A DNA stretch of 63,631 nucleotides from Pigmentiphaga humi (GTDB taxonomy: Bacteria; Pseudomonadota; Gammaproteobacteria; Burkholderiales; Burkholderiaceae_B): contig NZ_UWPJ01000013.1 of the NCBI RefSeq assembly GCF_900606115.1, positions 1 through 63,631 of the forward strand, read 5' to 3'. A program made the translations under genes and the position numbers. Every line of letters starts with the position of its first letter. The first letter of the stretch is position 1. Positions 16,821-25,650 of this stretch are shown piece after piece. The notes beneath the pieces were generated by a model. That model had not been told where the DNA came from, made no database searches, and saw only the letters and a list, made by a program, of their open reading frames with translations.

Positions 16821-17846
16821 TCAGGCGAAAAGATAGTCGGTGGCCGTGGCCGGGTCGGGCAGCGGGCTGGCGAGCGCGAAGTCGACGGCGCGGTCCATTT
16901 TCTGCCGGATCGTGCCGTCGAGCGCCTTGAGCGTATCGATGCCCACGCCTTCGGCGAGCAGTTCGCGGGCGATGCGCAGCACGGGGTCGTGGTCGGCGAT
17001 CCAGCCGGCGTGCTCCCCGGAGGGCGCCTCGGTGCCGTAGGCGACCTCGAGCCGGGTGATGCCGGTGGCCAGCACCGGCCAGAGCGGCTGGCTGCCGGGC
17101 CAGCGGGTGGTGACCGCCTCGATGAAGGTGGGGCCTTCGCCGTTGCGGGCCCGCTGCAAGGCCTCGACCGCGTCGAGGTAGATCCCGTCGATGTCGTTCC
17201 CGTCCAGGTGGACGCGGGTTTCGATGCCGTACACCTTGGGAATGGTGGTGAACTGGGTGGTGGCGTTGACCGAGCTGTTGTAGCCGCCGCCCTCTCGGCC
17301 GATCGCCCCGACGCTGTTGTTCTCGCAGACGTAGACGATGGGCAGTTTCCACAGCGCCGCGATGTTGAACGATTCGAACACGCAGCCTTCCTCCAGCGCG
17401 CCGTCGCCGAAGAATGCAATGACGGCATCCTGCCGGCGCTGCCGCTGGAGCGAGTAGGCCGCGCCGGTGGCCAGCGGCGCGATGCCGCCGACCACGGCCG
17501 AGGTCTGCAGAAAGCCCAGCGAGCGGTCGGTGCCGTGCAGCGTGCCGCCACGCCCCCGGTTCAAGCCGTCGGCCCGCCCCAGGAATTCAGCCAGCATCCG
17601 GCCGGGATCGGCGCCCCGTCCGACCAGGTGTCCGTGATTGCGGTGGGTCGAGAGCAGCAATTCCCCCGGCCCCGCCGCCTGCAGCATCGCAGCACCGGCC
17701 GACTCCTGGCCGATATAGACGTGGAAGTGCCCGACCATGATGCCGCGGGCGGCGAGATCGAACACCGTTTCCTCCAGCCGGCGCATGGTCAGCATGCGTT
17801 CGAAAATGCGGAGCCTGGTGTCCGCGTCCAGCTTCGCTCGTGTCAT
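16821..17846 (-). CDS. Second 2-oxoacid dehydrogenase E1 alpha subunit, first gene of the operon
   Basis: A 341-residue alpha subunit with RLRIFERMLTMRRLEETVFDLAARG, VYIGQESAGAA, LLSTHRNHGHLVGRG with active-site His residues, and the ThDP motif beginning GDGALEEG and ending ENN. It is more like acetoin/TPP-dependent dehydrogenase alpha subunits with variant loops than a pyruvate dehydrogenase. The ATG at 17846 has GGAG seven bases upstream; the longer upstream frame runs through leader DNA. The operon order is alpha2-beta2-alpha1-beta1-E2-LysR. Confidence 0.9.
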   Translation of the reverse strand: MTRAKLDADTRLRIFERMLTMRRLEETVFDLAARGIMVGHFHVYIGQESAGAAMLQAAGPGELLLSTHRNHGHLVGRGADPGRMLAEFLGRADGLNRGRGGTLHGTDRSLGFLQTSAVVGGIAPLATGAAYSLQRQRRQDAVIAFFGDGALEEGCVFESFNIAALWKLPIVYVCENNSVGAIGREGGGYNSSVNATTQFTTIPKVYGIETRVHLDGNDIDGIYLDAVEALQRARNGEGPTFIEAVTTRWPGSQPLWPVLATGITRLEVAYGTEAPSGEHAGWIADHDPVLRIARELLAEGVGIDTLKALDGTIRQKMDRAVDFALASPLPDPATATDYLFA

Positions 17847-18071
17847 CGGTTGTCTCCATCCTGTCTGTCGCACTCGGGGCTTGCGAAGTGGAAAAATGGT
17901 ATGCCCGTTGCCGCAGGAAGAGCAATCAATGCCCTGCATGTCACGCATGTACGAAATCGATATTGCGCAACCGCGCGGACTTGGGGGCACCGCAAAAGAG
18001 ACCTCATGCCGCGCCTGCGGCCACGCTGTCCCTCCAGCGGCGCTTTTTGCGTTGGGGCACAGCCCGGCGGC

Positions 18072-18099
18072 AAAAAAACGGCCCGGGAATGCCGGGCCG
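18072..18099 (-). terminator. Intrinsic terminator of rpoH
   Basis: On the minus strand: 8-bp stem CGGCCCGG/CCGGGCCG with a 5-base loop followed by seven U residues, 27 bp after the rpoH stop. A textbook rho-independent terminator that separates rpoH from the dehydrogenase operon downstream on the same strand. Confidence 0.9.
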
Positions 18100-18125
18100 C
18101 GTGGCTGGATGCTGGCGGATGCGCG

Positions 18126-19037
<912 letters not shown>

Positions 19038-19061
19038 ACGGGTTACCTCCATGCAAGAAGG

Positions 19062-19088
19062 TTAGCACTCTCGTCAAAAGAGTGCTAA
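19062..19088 (-). promoter_or_regulatory. CIRCE element (HrcA operator) in the rpoH leader
   Basis: TTAGCACTC, nine bases, GAGTGCTAA: an exact match to the CIRCE consensus bound by the heat-shock repressor HrcA. It lies between the rpoH ribosome binding site and the upstream promoter region, so it can act on both DNA and leader RNA. hrcA itself is not in the window. Confidence 0.95.
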
Positions 19089-19227
19089 TGGGTCTTTTCG
19101 ATGGCTGCGATAGGGGAGTTCGATGACTCCCGGCAGGGTCACGGCCGCCTCGGGCCGTGCCACGCCGCGAGCGGATCGGCGACGGTTCAGCAGGGCTTCG
19201 GACCAGATAGTCCGCGAAGCGGGCATG

Positions 19228-19260
19228 CCGGGGCTATCGCCGTAGTTGGCGATACCCGGC
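19228..19260. other. Long hairpin upstream of rpoH
   Basis: GCCGGG and CCCGGC flank a perfect TATCGCC/GGCGATA pair with loop GTAGTT and a small bulge. The 361-bp gap 19089-19449 holds no gene that I can see. This hairpin and two GC-rich hairpins nearer the ABC operon are its only structure. Confidence 0.45.
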
Positions 19261-19377
19261 AGCGGCTGCCTGGATGCGGTTTATGAATCACATTGGGGCG
19301 GGCACCTGCCGAGCCTGGCTATCCTATTGCCATTCGACTGTTTGCTGCACTGCAAGTTCCGGTCCCGGCCCCTTCGC

Positions 19378-19430
19378 GACGGCCTCCCTCGCGAGGGCCG
19401 TCCGCCTGGCTCGAGCGGGCAAGCCAGGCG
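19378..19430 (-). terminator. Pair of hairpins after the sulfonate-type ABC operon
   Basis: On the minus strand, directly after the solute-binding protein stop at 19450: CGCCTGGCT/AGCCAGGCG (19403-19430) and then GACGGCC/GGCCGTC around a CCTCGCGAGG core (19378-19402). No U-run follows, so they may terminate poorly or protect the 3' end. Confidence 0.4.
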
Positions 19431-19449
19431 TGGCGCGCCCTGCTGCCTG

Positions 19450-20439
19450 CTAACGGTACGCGGCTTCCACGTAGCGGGTATCCACCCATGTGTCGAAGTC
19501 GATTTCACCGTTGAGAAGCTTGGCTTCCTTCATGAATTTTTCTTCGGACTTCAGGGTGTCGAGCACCTGCGGCGTGATGCGCGGCGCCTCGCTGAACCGC
19601 TGTCGGGGATATTCCAGCCTGACCGCCTCGACGGAGGTGTTGCGCGCTTTGGCATAGATTGCCGCTGCCTGGTCGAAGTTCTGGTCCGCCCATTCGGCGA
19701 CCTTTCTGTCCGCCTGGAGGAGTTTCTTGAGCGTGTCGGGGTATTTCTTGGCGAAATCGCCGTTGACGGTGATCAGCAGCGGGACTTCCCATTCGGGATG
19801 CCGGGAATTGTCGAACAGCACCCGGGCGACCCCCTTCTGGACCAGCGGCGCCACGGTAATGTCGCTTTCCGCGACGGCGTCCACGTCGCCGCGCGCCAAA
19901 GCGGGCGCGGACGCTTCGAAGGGCATGTTCAGCGAGTCGATGTCTTTGGTGGTCAGCCCGATCGATTGCAGGGATTTGACCAGCACGGAGTGGCGAATGG
20001 TGCCCGACAGGTAGGCCACCTTCTTGCCGCGCAGGTCTTCCAGCTTGCGCAGCGGGGAGTTGGCAGGGACCACGATGGAGATCGAACCCACCTCGGGGAC
20101 GGAAGAGAGCCCCACGAACTTTACGTTGGCCTTCCTGGCGGCCAGCCGCAGCGCCGGGCTGGCGCCGGTGTAGGCGACATCGATGGCGCCGCTGGCCAGC
20201 GCGGTCTGCACTTCCGCGCCGCCTCCGGTGAACGGGAGGTACTCGACTTTCGTGCCCTGGGAGGCGAGCGCTTGGTCGAAGAATTTTTGATCCTGGCTGA
20301 GCAGGAATTTCAGGTGGCCGGGAGCGGTGGTGCCGATCCGTACGACGCCCGGGACGGCCTGCGCATAGGCGGGAATCTGCCAGGCCAGCGCCGAGGCGGC
20401 CAGGATCTTGAGGAGGGAGCGGCGGTAGTCGAAGTCCAT
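19450..20439 (-). CDS. ABC transporter substrate-binding protein, sulfonate/nitrate/taurine type
   Basis: A 329-residue periplasmic protein of the SsuA/TauA/NrtA-like group. It has an export signal with a twin-Arg-like start (DYRRSLLKILAASALAW) ending near AYAQA, then VVRIGTTAPGHLKFLLSQ, YLPFTGGGAEVQTALASGAIDVAYTGASPAL and LEDLRGKKVAYLSGTIRHSVLVKSL, the hinge pattern typical of sulfonate binders. It is the last gene of an operon with its permease and ATPase, 70 bp after the permease. The ligand is probably a sulfonate or similar oxyanion, inferred from family and from the AprA-like neighbour. Confidence 0.88.
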   Translation of the reverse strand: MDFDYRRSLLKILAASALAWQIPAYAQAVPGVVRIGTTAPGHLKFLLSQDQKFFDQALASQGTKVEYLPFTGGGAEVQTALASGAIDVAYTGASPALRLAARKANVKFVGLSSVPEVGSISIVVPANSPLRKLEDLRGKKVAYLSGTIRHSVLVKSLQSIGLTTKDIDSLNMPFEASAPALARGDVDAVAESDITVAPLVQKGVARVLFDNSRHPEWEVPLLITVNGDFAKKYPDTLKKLLQADRKVAEWADQNFDQAAAIYAKARNTSVEAVRLEYPRQRFSEAPRITPQVLDTLKSEEKFMKEAKLLNGEIDFDTWVDTRYVEAAYR

Positions 20440-20509
20440 GGGAAAGGCTCGCAGAGAAAAGCGGAATGGATGAACGGGAGGGTCGATGCGGGGAACGGCC
20501 GGGCGCGGG

Positions 20510-21370
20510 TCAGCGGGTCACCACCTCGGAGGCGGCTTTCCAGCTGGTCGCCCTGCGTTCGAACCAGACCAGCGCGTAATTGGTGGCCAGGCCGATGGCG
20601 GTAATGGTGACGATGCCCGCGTACATCGTGGGCATTTCCATCATTAGCTGGGAGTGCTGGACCAGGTAGCCCAGCCCGGACTTGGCGGCCAGCATTTCCG
20701 CGCCGATGACCGATACGATCGCGGCTTTTACGCCCAGGCGCGCGCCTGACACGATGGACGGGATGCTGGCCGGCAACAGCACCTGGCTGAAAATCGCGGC
20801 GTCGCTGGCGCCCATGGCGCGCGCCGCCTTGATCAGCAGCGGGTCCACGCTTTTGACCCCGCTGATCGTATTGATCAAGATGAACCAGATGGCCGAGTAG
20901 AACGTGATGGCGATTTTCGATGCCTCGCCTATGCCCATCAGGATGATGAACAGCGGCAGCAGGGCGAATTGCGGGGTATTGCGCAGCGACTGGACCAGCA
21001 GGTCGGTCAGCCGTTCGAAGCCTTCGTAGCGTCCCATCAGAAATCCCAGCGGGATCGCCACCGCCACTGCCAGGCAGAAACCGATGGCGCTGCGCGCCAG
21101 GCTGGCCTGGATGTGCGTGAACAGCTCGCCGGTGAGCAGCAGATCCCACCAGGCGCGTGCCACGTCGCTGAGCGGCGGGATGAAGATCGCGTCGACCATG
21201 CCCCACCTGGGCAGCAGTTCCCATAGCAGCAGCAATACGGCGATCAGCGGTATCCCCTGGACGACGGTGTTCTTTTTCCAGGCCTGCACGTAGCCGCCCT
21301 TGCGAGACAGGCTGGCGGCTTCGGCGAGCGAGGCTTGCCGGGGAGTGATGTCGAGGTTGGCGGAAGTCAT
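20510..21370 (-). CDS. ABC transporter permease, SsuC/TauC type
   Basis: A 286-residue inner-membrane permease with about six helices. The binding-protein-dependent transport motif is seen as IKAARAMGASDAAIFSQVLLPASIPSIVSGARLG, which docks on the ATPase. The N-terminal 40 residues are cytosolic, then VVQGIPLIAVLLLLWELLP begins the membrane part. Its ATG overlaps the ATPase stop (ATGA), so synthesis of the two is coupled. Confidence 0.92.
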   Translation of the reverse strand: MTSANLDITPRQASLAEAASLSRKGGYVQAWKKNTVVQGIPLIAVLLLLWELLPRWGMVDAIFIPPLSDVARAWWDLLLTGELFTHIQASLARSAIGFCLAVAVAIPLGFLMGRYEGFERLTDLLVQSLRNTPQFALLPLFIILMGIGEASKIAITFYSAIWFILINTISGVKSVDPLLIKAARAMGASDAAIFSQVLLPASIPSIVSGARLGVKAAIVSVIGAEMLAAKSGLGYLVQHSQLMMEMPTMYAGIVTITAIGLATNYALVWFERRATSWKAASEVVTR

Positions 21371-22218
21371 GCGGCGATCTTTGACGAAGAGGAGACGGGC
21401 GTGGCGGGCGCCTGGCCCGGCGAGGGGTCGATGACCTCGTCGCGCAGGACCTCCCAGACACGCTGGCGGTACAGGTTGAACGTGTTGCTGGCGCGCAGGT
21501 CCGCGTCGCGCGGGCGCGGCAGGTCGATGTCCAGGATGCGCTTGATGCGGCCGGGCCGGGCCGCCATCACGGCGACCCGGTCTCCCAGGAACACCGCCTC
21601 GTCCAGGCCGTGGGTGATGAAGATCACGGTGGTCTTCAAGGCATTCCAGATGCGCAGCAGCTCGATCTGCAGCGCTTCCCGGGTCTGCGCGTCGAGCGCG
21701 GCGAACGGCTCGTCCATCAGCAGCACCTTGGGACGCGGCACCAGCGCCCGGGCGATGGCCACGCGCTGCTGCATGCCGCCCGACAACTGGCTCGGGTAGC
21801 GGTGGGCGAAGTCCTTGAGGCCGAACAGTTCCAGCAGCTCCCAGGCGCGCGCTGAACGCTCGCGCCCCGGCACGCCGCGAATCTGCAGCGGATATTCGAT
21901 GTTCTGCAGAGCGGTCTTCCAGGGAAAGAGGGCGTATTGCTGGAACACGTAGCTGACATCGCGCGAGGGTTTGGCGATGAGTTCCCCGCCGACGCGGACG
22001 CTGCCCGAGGATGCCGAAGCCAGGCCGCTGATGATGTCCAGCAACACCGATTTGCCGCTGCCGCTGGGGCCGACCACGGTCAGGAATTCGCCTTCGCGGA
22101 CCGCCAGGTCGATGCCTGCGAGGACTTCCAGTTCGCTGTGGGAGGGCTGGCCATCGGCGTGATTCTTGATCAGGAACGTCTTTCTGACGTTGTCGATGTG
22201 GATATGGTCAATGTGCAT
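21367..22218 (-). CDS. ABC transporter ATP-binding protein, SsuB/TauB type
   Basis: A 283-residue ATPase. Walker A is GPSGSGKSV (about 49-57), the Q-loop is in VFQQYALFPWKTALQNI, the signature is QLSGGMQQRVAIARAL, Walker B is KVLLMDEPFAALD, and the switch His is in VIFITHGLDEAV. The C-terminal PRPRDADLRASNTFNLYRQRVWEVL is common in the nitrate/sulfonate/taurine subfamily. It overlaps the flavoprotein gene by 11 bp, tying the importer to that enzyme. Confidence 0.94.
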   Translation of the reverse strand: MHIDHIHIDNVRKTFLIKNHADGQPSHSELEVLAGIDLAVREGEFLTVVGPSGSGKSVLLDIISGLASASSGSVRVGGELIAKPSRDVSYVFQQYALFPWKTALQNIEYPLQIRGVPGRERSARAWELLELFGLKDFAHRYPSQLSGGMQQRVAIARALVPRPKVLLMDEPFAALDAQTREALQIELLRIWNALKTTVIFITHGLDEAVFLGDRVAVMAARPGRIKRILDIDLPRPRDADLRASNTFNLYRQRVWEVLRDEVIDPSPGQAPATPVSSSSKIAA

Positions 22219-23926
22219 GGGATGCGGTCAAGGAGGTGTCCTGCGGCTGCCGGGGGGTGTCTCCGGCGGCGCGCGGCCCGGCAAGGGGTGGGGGTGCGTC
22301 CTGCGCCCAGGCGAGCGGTTCGCGCCACAGCCGTGGGTGATCAAGGCCGCTGATGCGCTGCGTGTACAGTAGGCCGCCGGCGTTCTGGGCGGGAAAGTCG
22401 TGCCGGCGGTGCAGGCCCCGGGTTTCCTGGCGGTGCAGCGCGCAGGTCTGCAGCCAGCGCGCGCTCGCCGCCAGCGCCGCGGCCTCGCGCGCCGCCAGGG
22501 CGTGGTCCGGGCCCTCCGGCGCGAGATGGTCCCGCGCTTGGTGCCAGAGGGCGTCGAGCTTGTCCAGCGAAGTCCCGAGCGTGGCGGCCGAGCGGAAATA
22601 ATGCTTTTGCAGCGGCAGGATCTCTTCGCGCGTGCCGTCGCGCACCGTATCGGCCAGGTCGTGGCGGGGCTGCCGGCGCGGCCGCAGGCCAGCCGTGCCC
22701 AATCCCTGCAGGGCGCCCCGGCTGGCCGGCCGGCTCAGGGCATGCGCGGCGGCCGCTTCGCCAGCCCATTGGCCGGAGGCGAAGCACCAGGCGACCGCCG
22801 GCCCGCCGCCGCTCATGCCCGCGCCCACCAGCCGCAACCGGTCGGTCAGGTCGCCCGCGGCATAGAGGCCGGGCACGCCGGTGGCGCACCGCGCGTCGAT
22901 CACCAGGCCGCCCACGCCGCGGGTATGCCCCTCCAACAGCATCTGCAGGGGCCAGAGATCCTTGAAGGGATTGATTCCCAGCCGGTCGAAATACAGGAAG
23001 CTGACGGCATGGTTCAACCGCGCCCAGCGCTCGAAACCTTCGGGCGCCTTGTCCAGCACCGCGTAGGCGCCGCCGGTCTCGAGGATGGCGCGAGCCAGCG
23101 CCTCGGTGGCTTTCCGGCCGGAGCCGGCGTCCAGCGGACGGCGGTTGCCGTCGTAGAAGGTCGCCGAGTCGTACATGAAGCCCTTGGTGCTGGGAGACCC
23201 GAGCGGGGCGAAGCCGTAGAGCGCGCTGAATTCGAGATTGGCCAGGGTGGCGCCTGCCTCGGCGGCCATGAGGTGGCCGTCGCAGGTAAGCCCGCGCGTG
23301 CCCATGGCGCCGGACAGGAACGAGCCTCCGCCGGTGGCGGCCACCACCGCGCCGGCGCGCACCGTCCAGGGCTTGCGCTGTTGCCGGGCGATGCCGGCGG
23401 CTCCGGCGATCCCACCGTCGCCGTCGCGCAGCAGTTCCAGCGCCGGGCAGTGGTCGAGGATCTTCACGCCGGCCTTCTTGAGCGCCTGGCGGAGAAAGTG
23501 CAGGGTATAGCCGCCGATGAAGCGGCCCATCTGCGACAGGCCGTTGGGACGGCTGTGGAACTGGAAGCCGAGCGCCTCTAGTTCGCTGTATGCATGAAAG
23601 CTTTGGACGTAGACCTTGCGCACGTGCGCAAGGTCATCCATGTCGCAGGCGCTGGCATGCCGGGCGTGGACCGCCTTGTGGGCCTGTTCCGGGTCGGACG
23701 GGTTGGCGTAGTAGCCGCCGACGTTGGCGGGCGCGGCGGCCCCGGCCGTGCCGACGTATCCCTTTTCGGCGAGCACCACGCGGGCCCCGCTCCGGCGGGC
23801 CGACAGCGCGGCCCATGCGCCCGCCAGGCTGCCGCCGATGACCAGTACGTCGGTTTCCAGGGCCAGCGCGTCGTCCCGGCCCGCTGGCGGATAGCGGTCG
23901 CTGGATGCGTGAAGGCGCTCAGGCAT
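22208..23926 (-). CDS. AprA-like FAD-dependent oxidoreductase (fumarate reductase/adenylylsulfate reductase superfamily)
   Basis: A 572-residue flavoprotein of the succinate dehydrogenase/fumarate reductase/AprA superfamily. The FAD-binding start is VLVIGGSLAGAWAALSARRSG (about 27-47) and EKGYVGTAGAAAPANVGGYY follows. Further matches are VVAATGGGSFLSG, LTCDGHLMAAEAGATLANLEFSALYGF, VGGLVIDARCATGVPGLYAAGDL near the second FAD site, and a helical C-terminal domain with LPLQKHYFRSAATL. It overlaps a two-cluster ferredoxin gene upstream and the ABC ATPase downstream. The pairing resembles AprAB, but the real substrate is unknown; the Ala/Arg-rich tail carries no known motif. Confidence 0.85.
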   Translation of the reverse strand: MPERLHASSDRYPPAGRDDALALETDVLVIGGSLAGAWAALSARRSGARVVLAEKGYVGTAGAAAPANVGGYYANPSDPEQAHKAVHARHASACDMDDLAHVRKVYVQSFHAYSELEALGFQFHSRPNGLSQMGRFIGGYTLHFLRQALKKAGVKILDHCPALELLRDGDGGIAGAAGIARQQRKPWTVRAGAVVAATGGGSFLSGAMGTRGLTCDGHLMAAEAGATLANLEFSALYGFAPLGSPSTKGFMYDSATFYDGNRRPLDAGSGRKATEALARAILETGGAYAVLDKAPEGFERWARLNHAVSFLYFDRLGINPFKDLWPLQMLLEGHTRGVGGLVIDARCATGVPGLYAAGDLTDRLRLVGAGMSGGGPAVAWCFASGQWAGEAAAAHALSRPASRGALQGLGTAGLRPRRQPRHDLADTVRDGTREEILPLQKHYFRSAATLGTSLDKLDALWHQARDHLAPEGPDHALAAREAAALAASARWLQTCALHRQETRGLHRRHDFPAQNAGGLLYTQRISGLDHPRLWREPLAWAQDAPPPLAGPRAAGDTPRQPQDTSLTASHAH

Positions 23927-24221
23927 GCCGTGCCTCGGCCTTGGCCAGTTGCGGCCGCCCCTTTGTCCAGCCGCTTGCCCGCGCGTAGCTGCCCCACTGG
24001 ATGACGTGCGTTTCCTCCGGGCGCGGCGTCGCGGGGTCGTGCGGCGCCACGTAAATGGCATCGACCGGGCAATAGAGCTCGCACAAGAAGCAGGTATGGC
24101 AGTCGGCCGGCCGGGCAATGGCGGGAGCCTGGTCCGGCCGCGCGGCGAACACGTCATTGGGACAGGCACGCACGCATACGTTGCAACCTGTGCAGCGGTC
24201 CTGGGATATCAATTCGATCAT
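23919..24221 (-). CDS. 2x[4Fe-4S] ferredoxin, AprB-like
   Basis: A 100-residue ferredoxin with two Cys clusters in the classical order: CTGCNVCVRACP (about 10-21) and CHTCFLCELYCPVDA (about 41-55). After the clusters comes a roughly 40-residue tail (VIQWGSYARASGWTKGRPQLAK), as in the AprB subunit of adenylylsulfate reductase, where the tail wraps the flavoprotein. Its stop overlaps the flavoprotein start by eight bases. It most likely passes electrons to or from that FAD subunit. Confidence 0.9.
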   Translation of the reverse strand: MIELISQDRCTGCNVCVRACPNDVFAARPDQAPAIARPADCHTCFLCELYCPVDAIYVAPHDPATPRPEETHVIQWGSYARASGWTKGRPQLAKAEARHA

Positions 24222-24375
24222 TGCGGCGCCGGAGCGGGTTTATCGAGAAAAGCCCGATCAATTTATCAGCCGAGGGCAATCTCTCTAAATTCAAAAATGA
24301 ATGATGAATATGTCATTTCCCGTCATAGGAAAAAGATGAATATTCATATGTGGAAAACCGCATGCCCCGGCGCGC

Positions 24376-24422
24376 CGGTATCGAATATATAGGAACGAAT
24401 TCATCCGATATATTCGATACCG
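24376..24422. repeat. Perfect 15-bp inverted repeat upstream of the ferredoxin operon
   Basis: Arms CGGTATCGAATATAT (24376-24390) and its exact complement (24408-24422) flank a 17-base spacer centred on GAATTC. It lies about 155 bp before the ferredoxin start, in AT-rich DNA that also holds a perfect ATGAATATTCAT (24336-24347). It could be a regulator site or a cruciform. The rest of 24222-24870 holds no gene I trust. Confidence 0.7.
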
Positions 24423-24824
24423 CCCTGGCGATCGCAGGTGAAACCGTCCAGGAGAATGGTTCCACGCCGCCAGCGCCATCCAATCCCGCTGTGGCGGGCT
24501 GACGCGCCGCCGATTTCACACTGCTCGATCCGGGTTTCCGGAAAAAGGTCAGCCATTCCGATTTCAATGGCGGCAAGGCGGTGCAGGGGCATTCATTTCG
24601 AATATCTGTCCGTTCGTCGAATCGATCGAGTACAAACTGGTCCGCTTCGCGCGGGAATATGAGGCAAAAGGCTGCGCGTGGGGGCGGATGCCGTCCGTTT
24701 TGCGCTGCACCAAACCACTCATCCTGGCAACACCCGCGGCGCAGACTGCGCCGTCTCCCTTCCGGCGGGTCGCATTCGCTGCGATCGACCGCTGCGTGGG
24801 AAGGGAAAACGGCGTATCTTTCGT

Positions 24825-24857
24825 TCGAAACCAGTAAATTTTCGAGTACTGGTTCGA
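24825..24857. repeat. Inverted repeat directly before the RAYT-like gene
   Basis: TCGAAACCAGTA (24825-24836) faces TACTGGTTCGA (24847-24857): 7 bp perfect (ACCAGTA/TACTGGT), then a one-base bulge, then TCGA/TCGA, with a 10-base loop. It ends 13 bp before the ATG of the RAYT-like gene and may be a REP-like recognition hairpin or an operator. Confidence 0.55.
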
Positions 24858-24870
24858 TGCGTCCCCCAAT

Positions 24871-25560
24871 ATGGCCCGCCTGCCTCGTCTCTACGCTCCC
24901 GACTTGCCCAACCTCGCCCAGGCGCGGTTCACCGTTCCGCTTTCGCTCGGGGGAGAGGGACAGGTCATGCTCGACCAAGTGGCCGCATGGCTGGCCGAGG
25001 ACAGCAAGCAGCACGGCGTCGCCGTGCACGGATGGACGCTGACGTTCGACCAATTGCTGCTGCTGGCCACGCCGGCCGGGCCGGCGGGATTGTCGGGGCT
25101 GGTCCAGTCGCTGGGCCGCCGCCTGGCCGCGCGCTTGCAGATCGGCCGGGTGTTCGCGGGCCGGTTCCGCTCTACCTTGGTAGAGCCGGGCGCGTGGGTA
25201 CTGCCCAGCCTGATCTGGCTCGAGACCGTGCCGCTGCGCCAGGGGCTGGCGGCCGATCCAGAATTGTGGCGCTGGTCTTCCGCCGCGCTGCACGTGGGCG
25301 CCGCGGCCGGTGGTGCGGTGCATGATCACGCCGACTACTGGGCGTGCGGCAACACGCCGTTCGACCGCCAGGCCAATTACCGGTCCATGCTGCTGGAAGG
25401 CCTGCCCGGCGCCTCCAGCACCCGCATCGAACGCTCGCTGCAAGGCCAATGGGCGCTGGGCGGGCCGGTTTTCCTCCAAGGGCTGGAAGGAAGCTGCAGC
25501 AGGCGCGCGGTGGCGGCCAAACGTGGACGCCCGCGCAAGGCGGCGCCCGCCTCGGAATAG
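24871..25560 (+). CDS. RAYT/TnpA-REP-like protein lacking HUH and Tyr catalytic residues, with AT-hook-like tail
   Basis: A 229-residue protein related to REP-associated tyrosine transposases, as recalled for betaproteobacterial genes beside gltB that are usually annotated transposase. The fold pattern is kept: MARLPRLY start, AVHGWTLTF before the catalytic strand, [24 protein letters not shown] and [16 protein letters not shown]. Where active RAYTs have HVHLL this protein has DQLLLL (about 60-65), and the catalytic Tyr of YIxxNPVRAG is Trp119 ([13 protein letters not shown]). The tail has KRGRPRK, an AT-hook-like motif. It is likely a domesticated DNA-binding protein; its target, possibly gltBD, is inferred. 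Confidence 0.8.
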   Translation: MARLPRLYAPDLPNLAQARFTVPLSLGGEGQVMLDQVAAWLAEDSKQHGVAVHGWTLTFDQLLLLATPAGPAGLSGLVQSLGRRLAARLQIGRVFAGRFRSTLVEPGAWVLPSLIWLETVPLRQGLAADPELWRWSSAALHVGAAAGGAVHDHADYWACGNTPFDRQANYRSMLLEGLPGASSTRIERSLQGQWALGGPVFLQGLEGSCSRRAVAAKRGRPRKAAPASE

Positions 25561-25618
25561 TGCATCGGCGCACGCATTCGGTGCGTCCCCAATTTTAAAA
25601 GCCGGATTTGTAGCCTGG

Positions 25619-25650
25619 AAAATAAATGGGGACGTTCCCCTATTTATTTT
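25619..25650 (+). terminator. Hairpin with U-tract after the RAYT-like gene
   Basis: AAAATAAAT plus GGGGA pairs with TCCCC plus ATTTATTTT around a CGT loop, with one bulged T, and runs into further T residues. It is a 14-bp stem that fits a terminator for the RAYT-like gene and can also be read as a REP-like palindrome (core GGGGACGTTCCCC). Confidence 0.7.

Noticed and set aside
17847-17990. Sigma-54 promoter before the 2-oxoacid dehydrogenase operon, as in aco operons
   Set aside because: The best match (GGGCATTGATTGC) has GG and GC 8-9 bases apart instead of the required 10, and no AcoR-type activator gene is near.
24313-25479. A 388-codon minus-strand frame antisense to the RAYT-like gene
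   Set aside because: It runs through the AT-rich inverted repeats and antisense to a recognisable protein; its composition is typical of a shadow frame.
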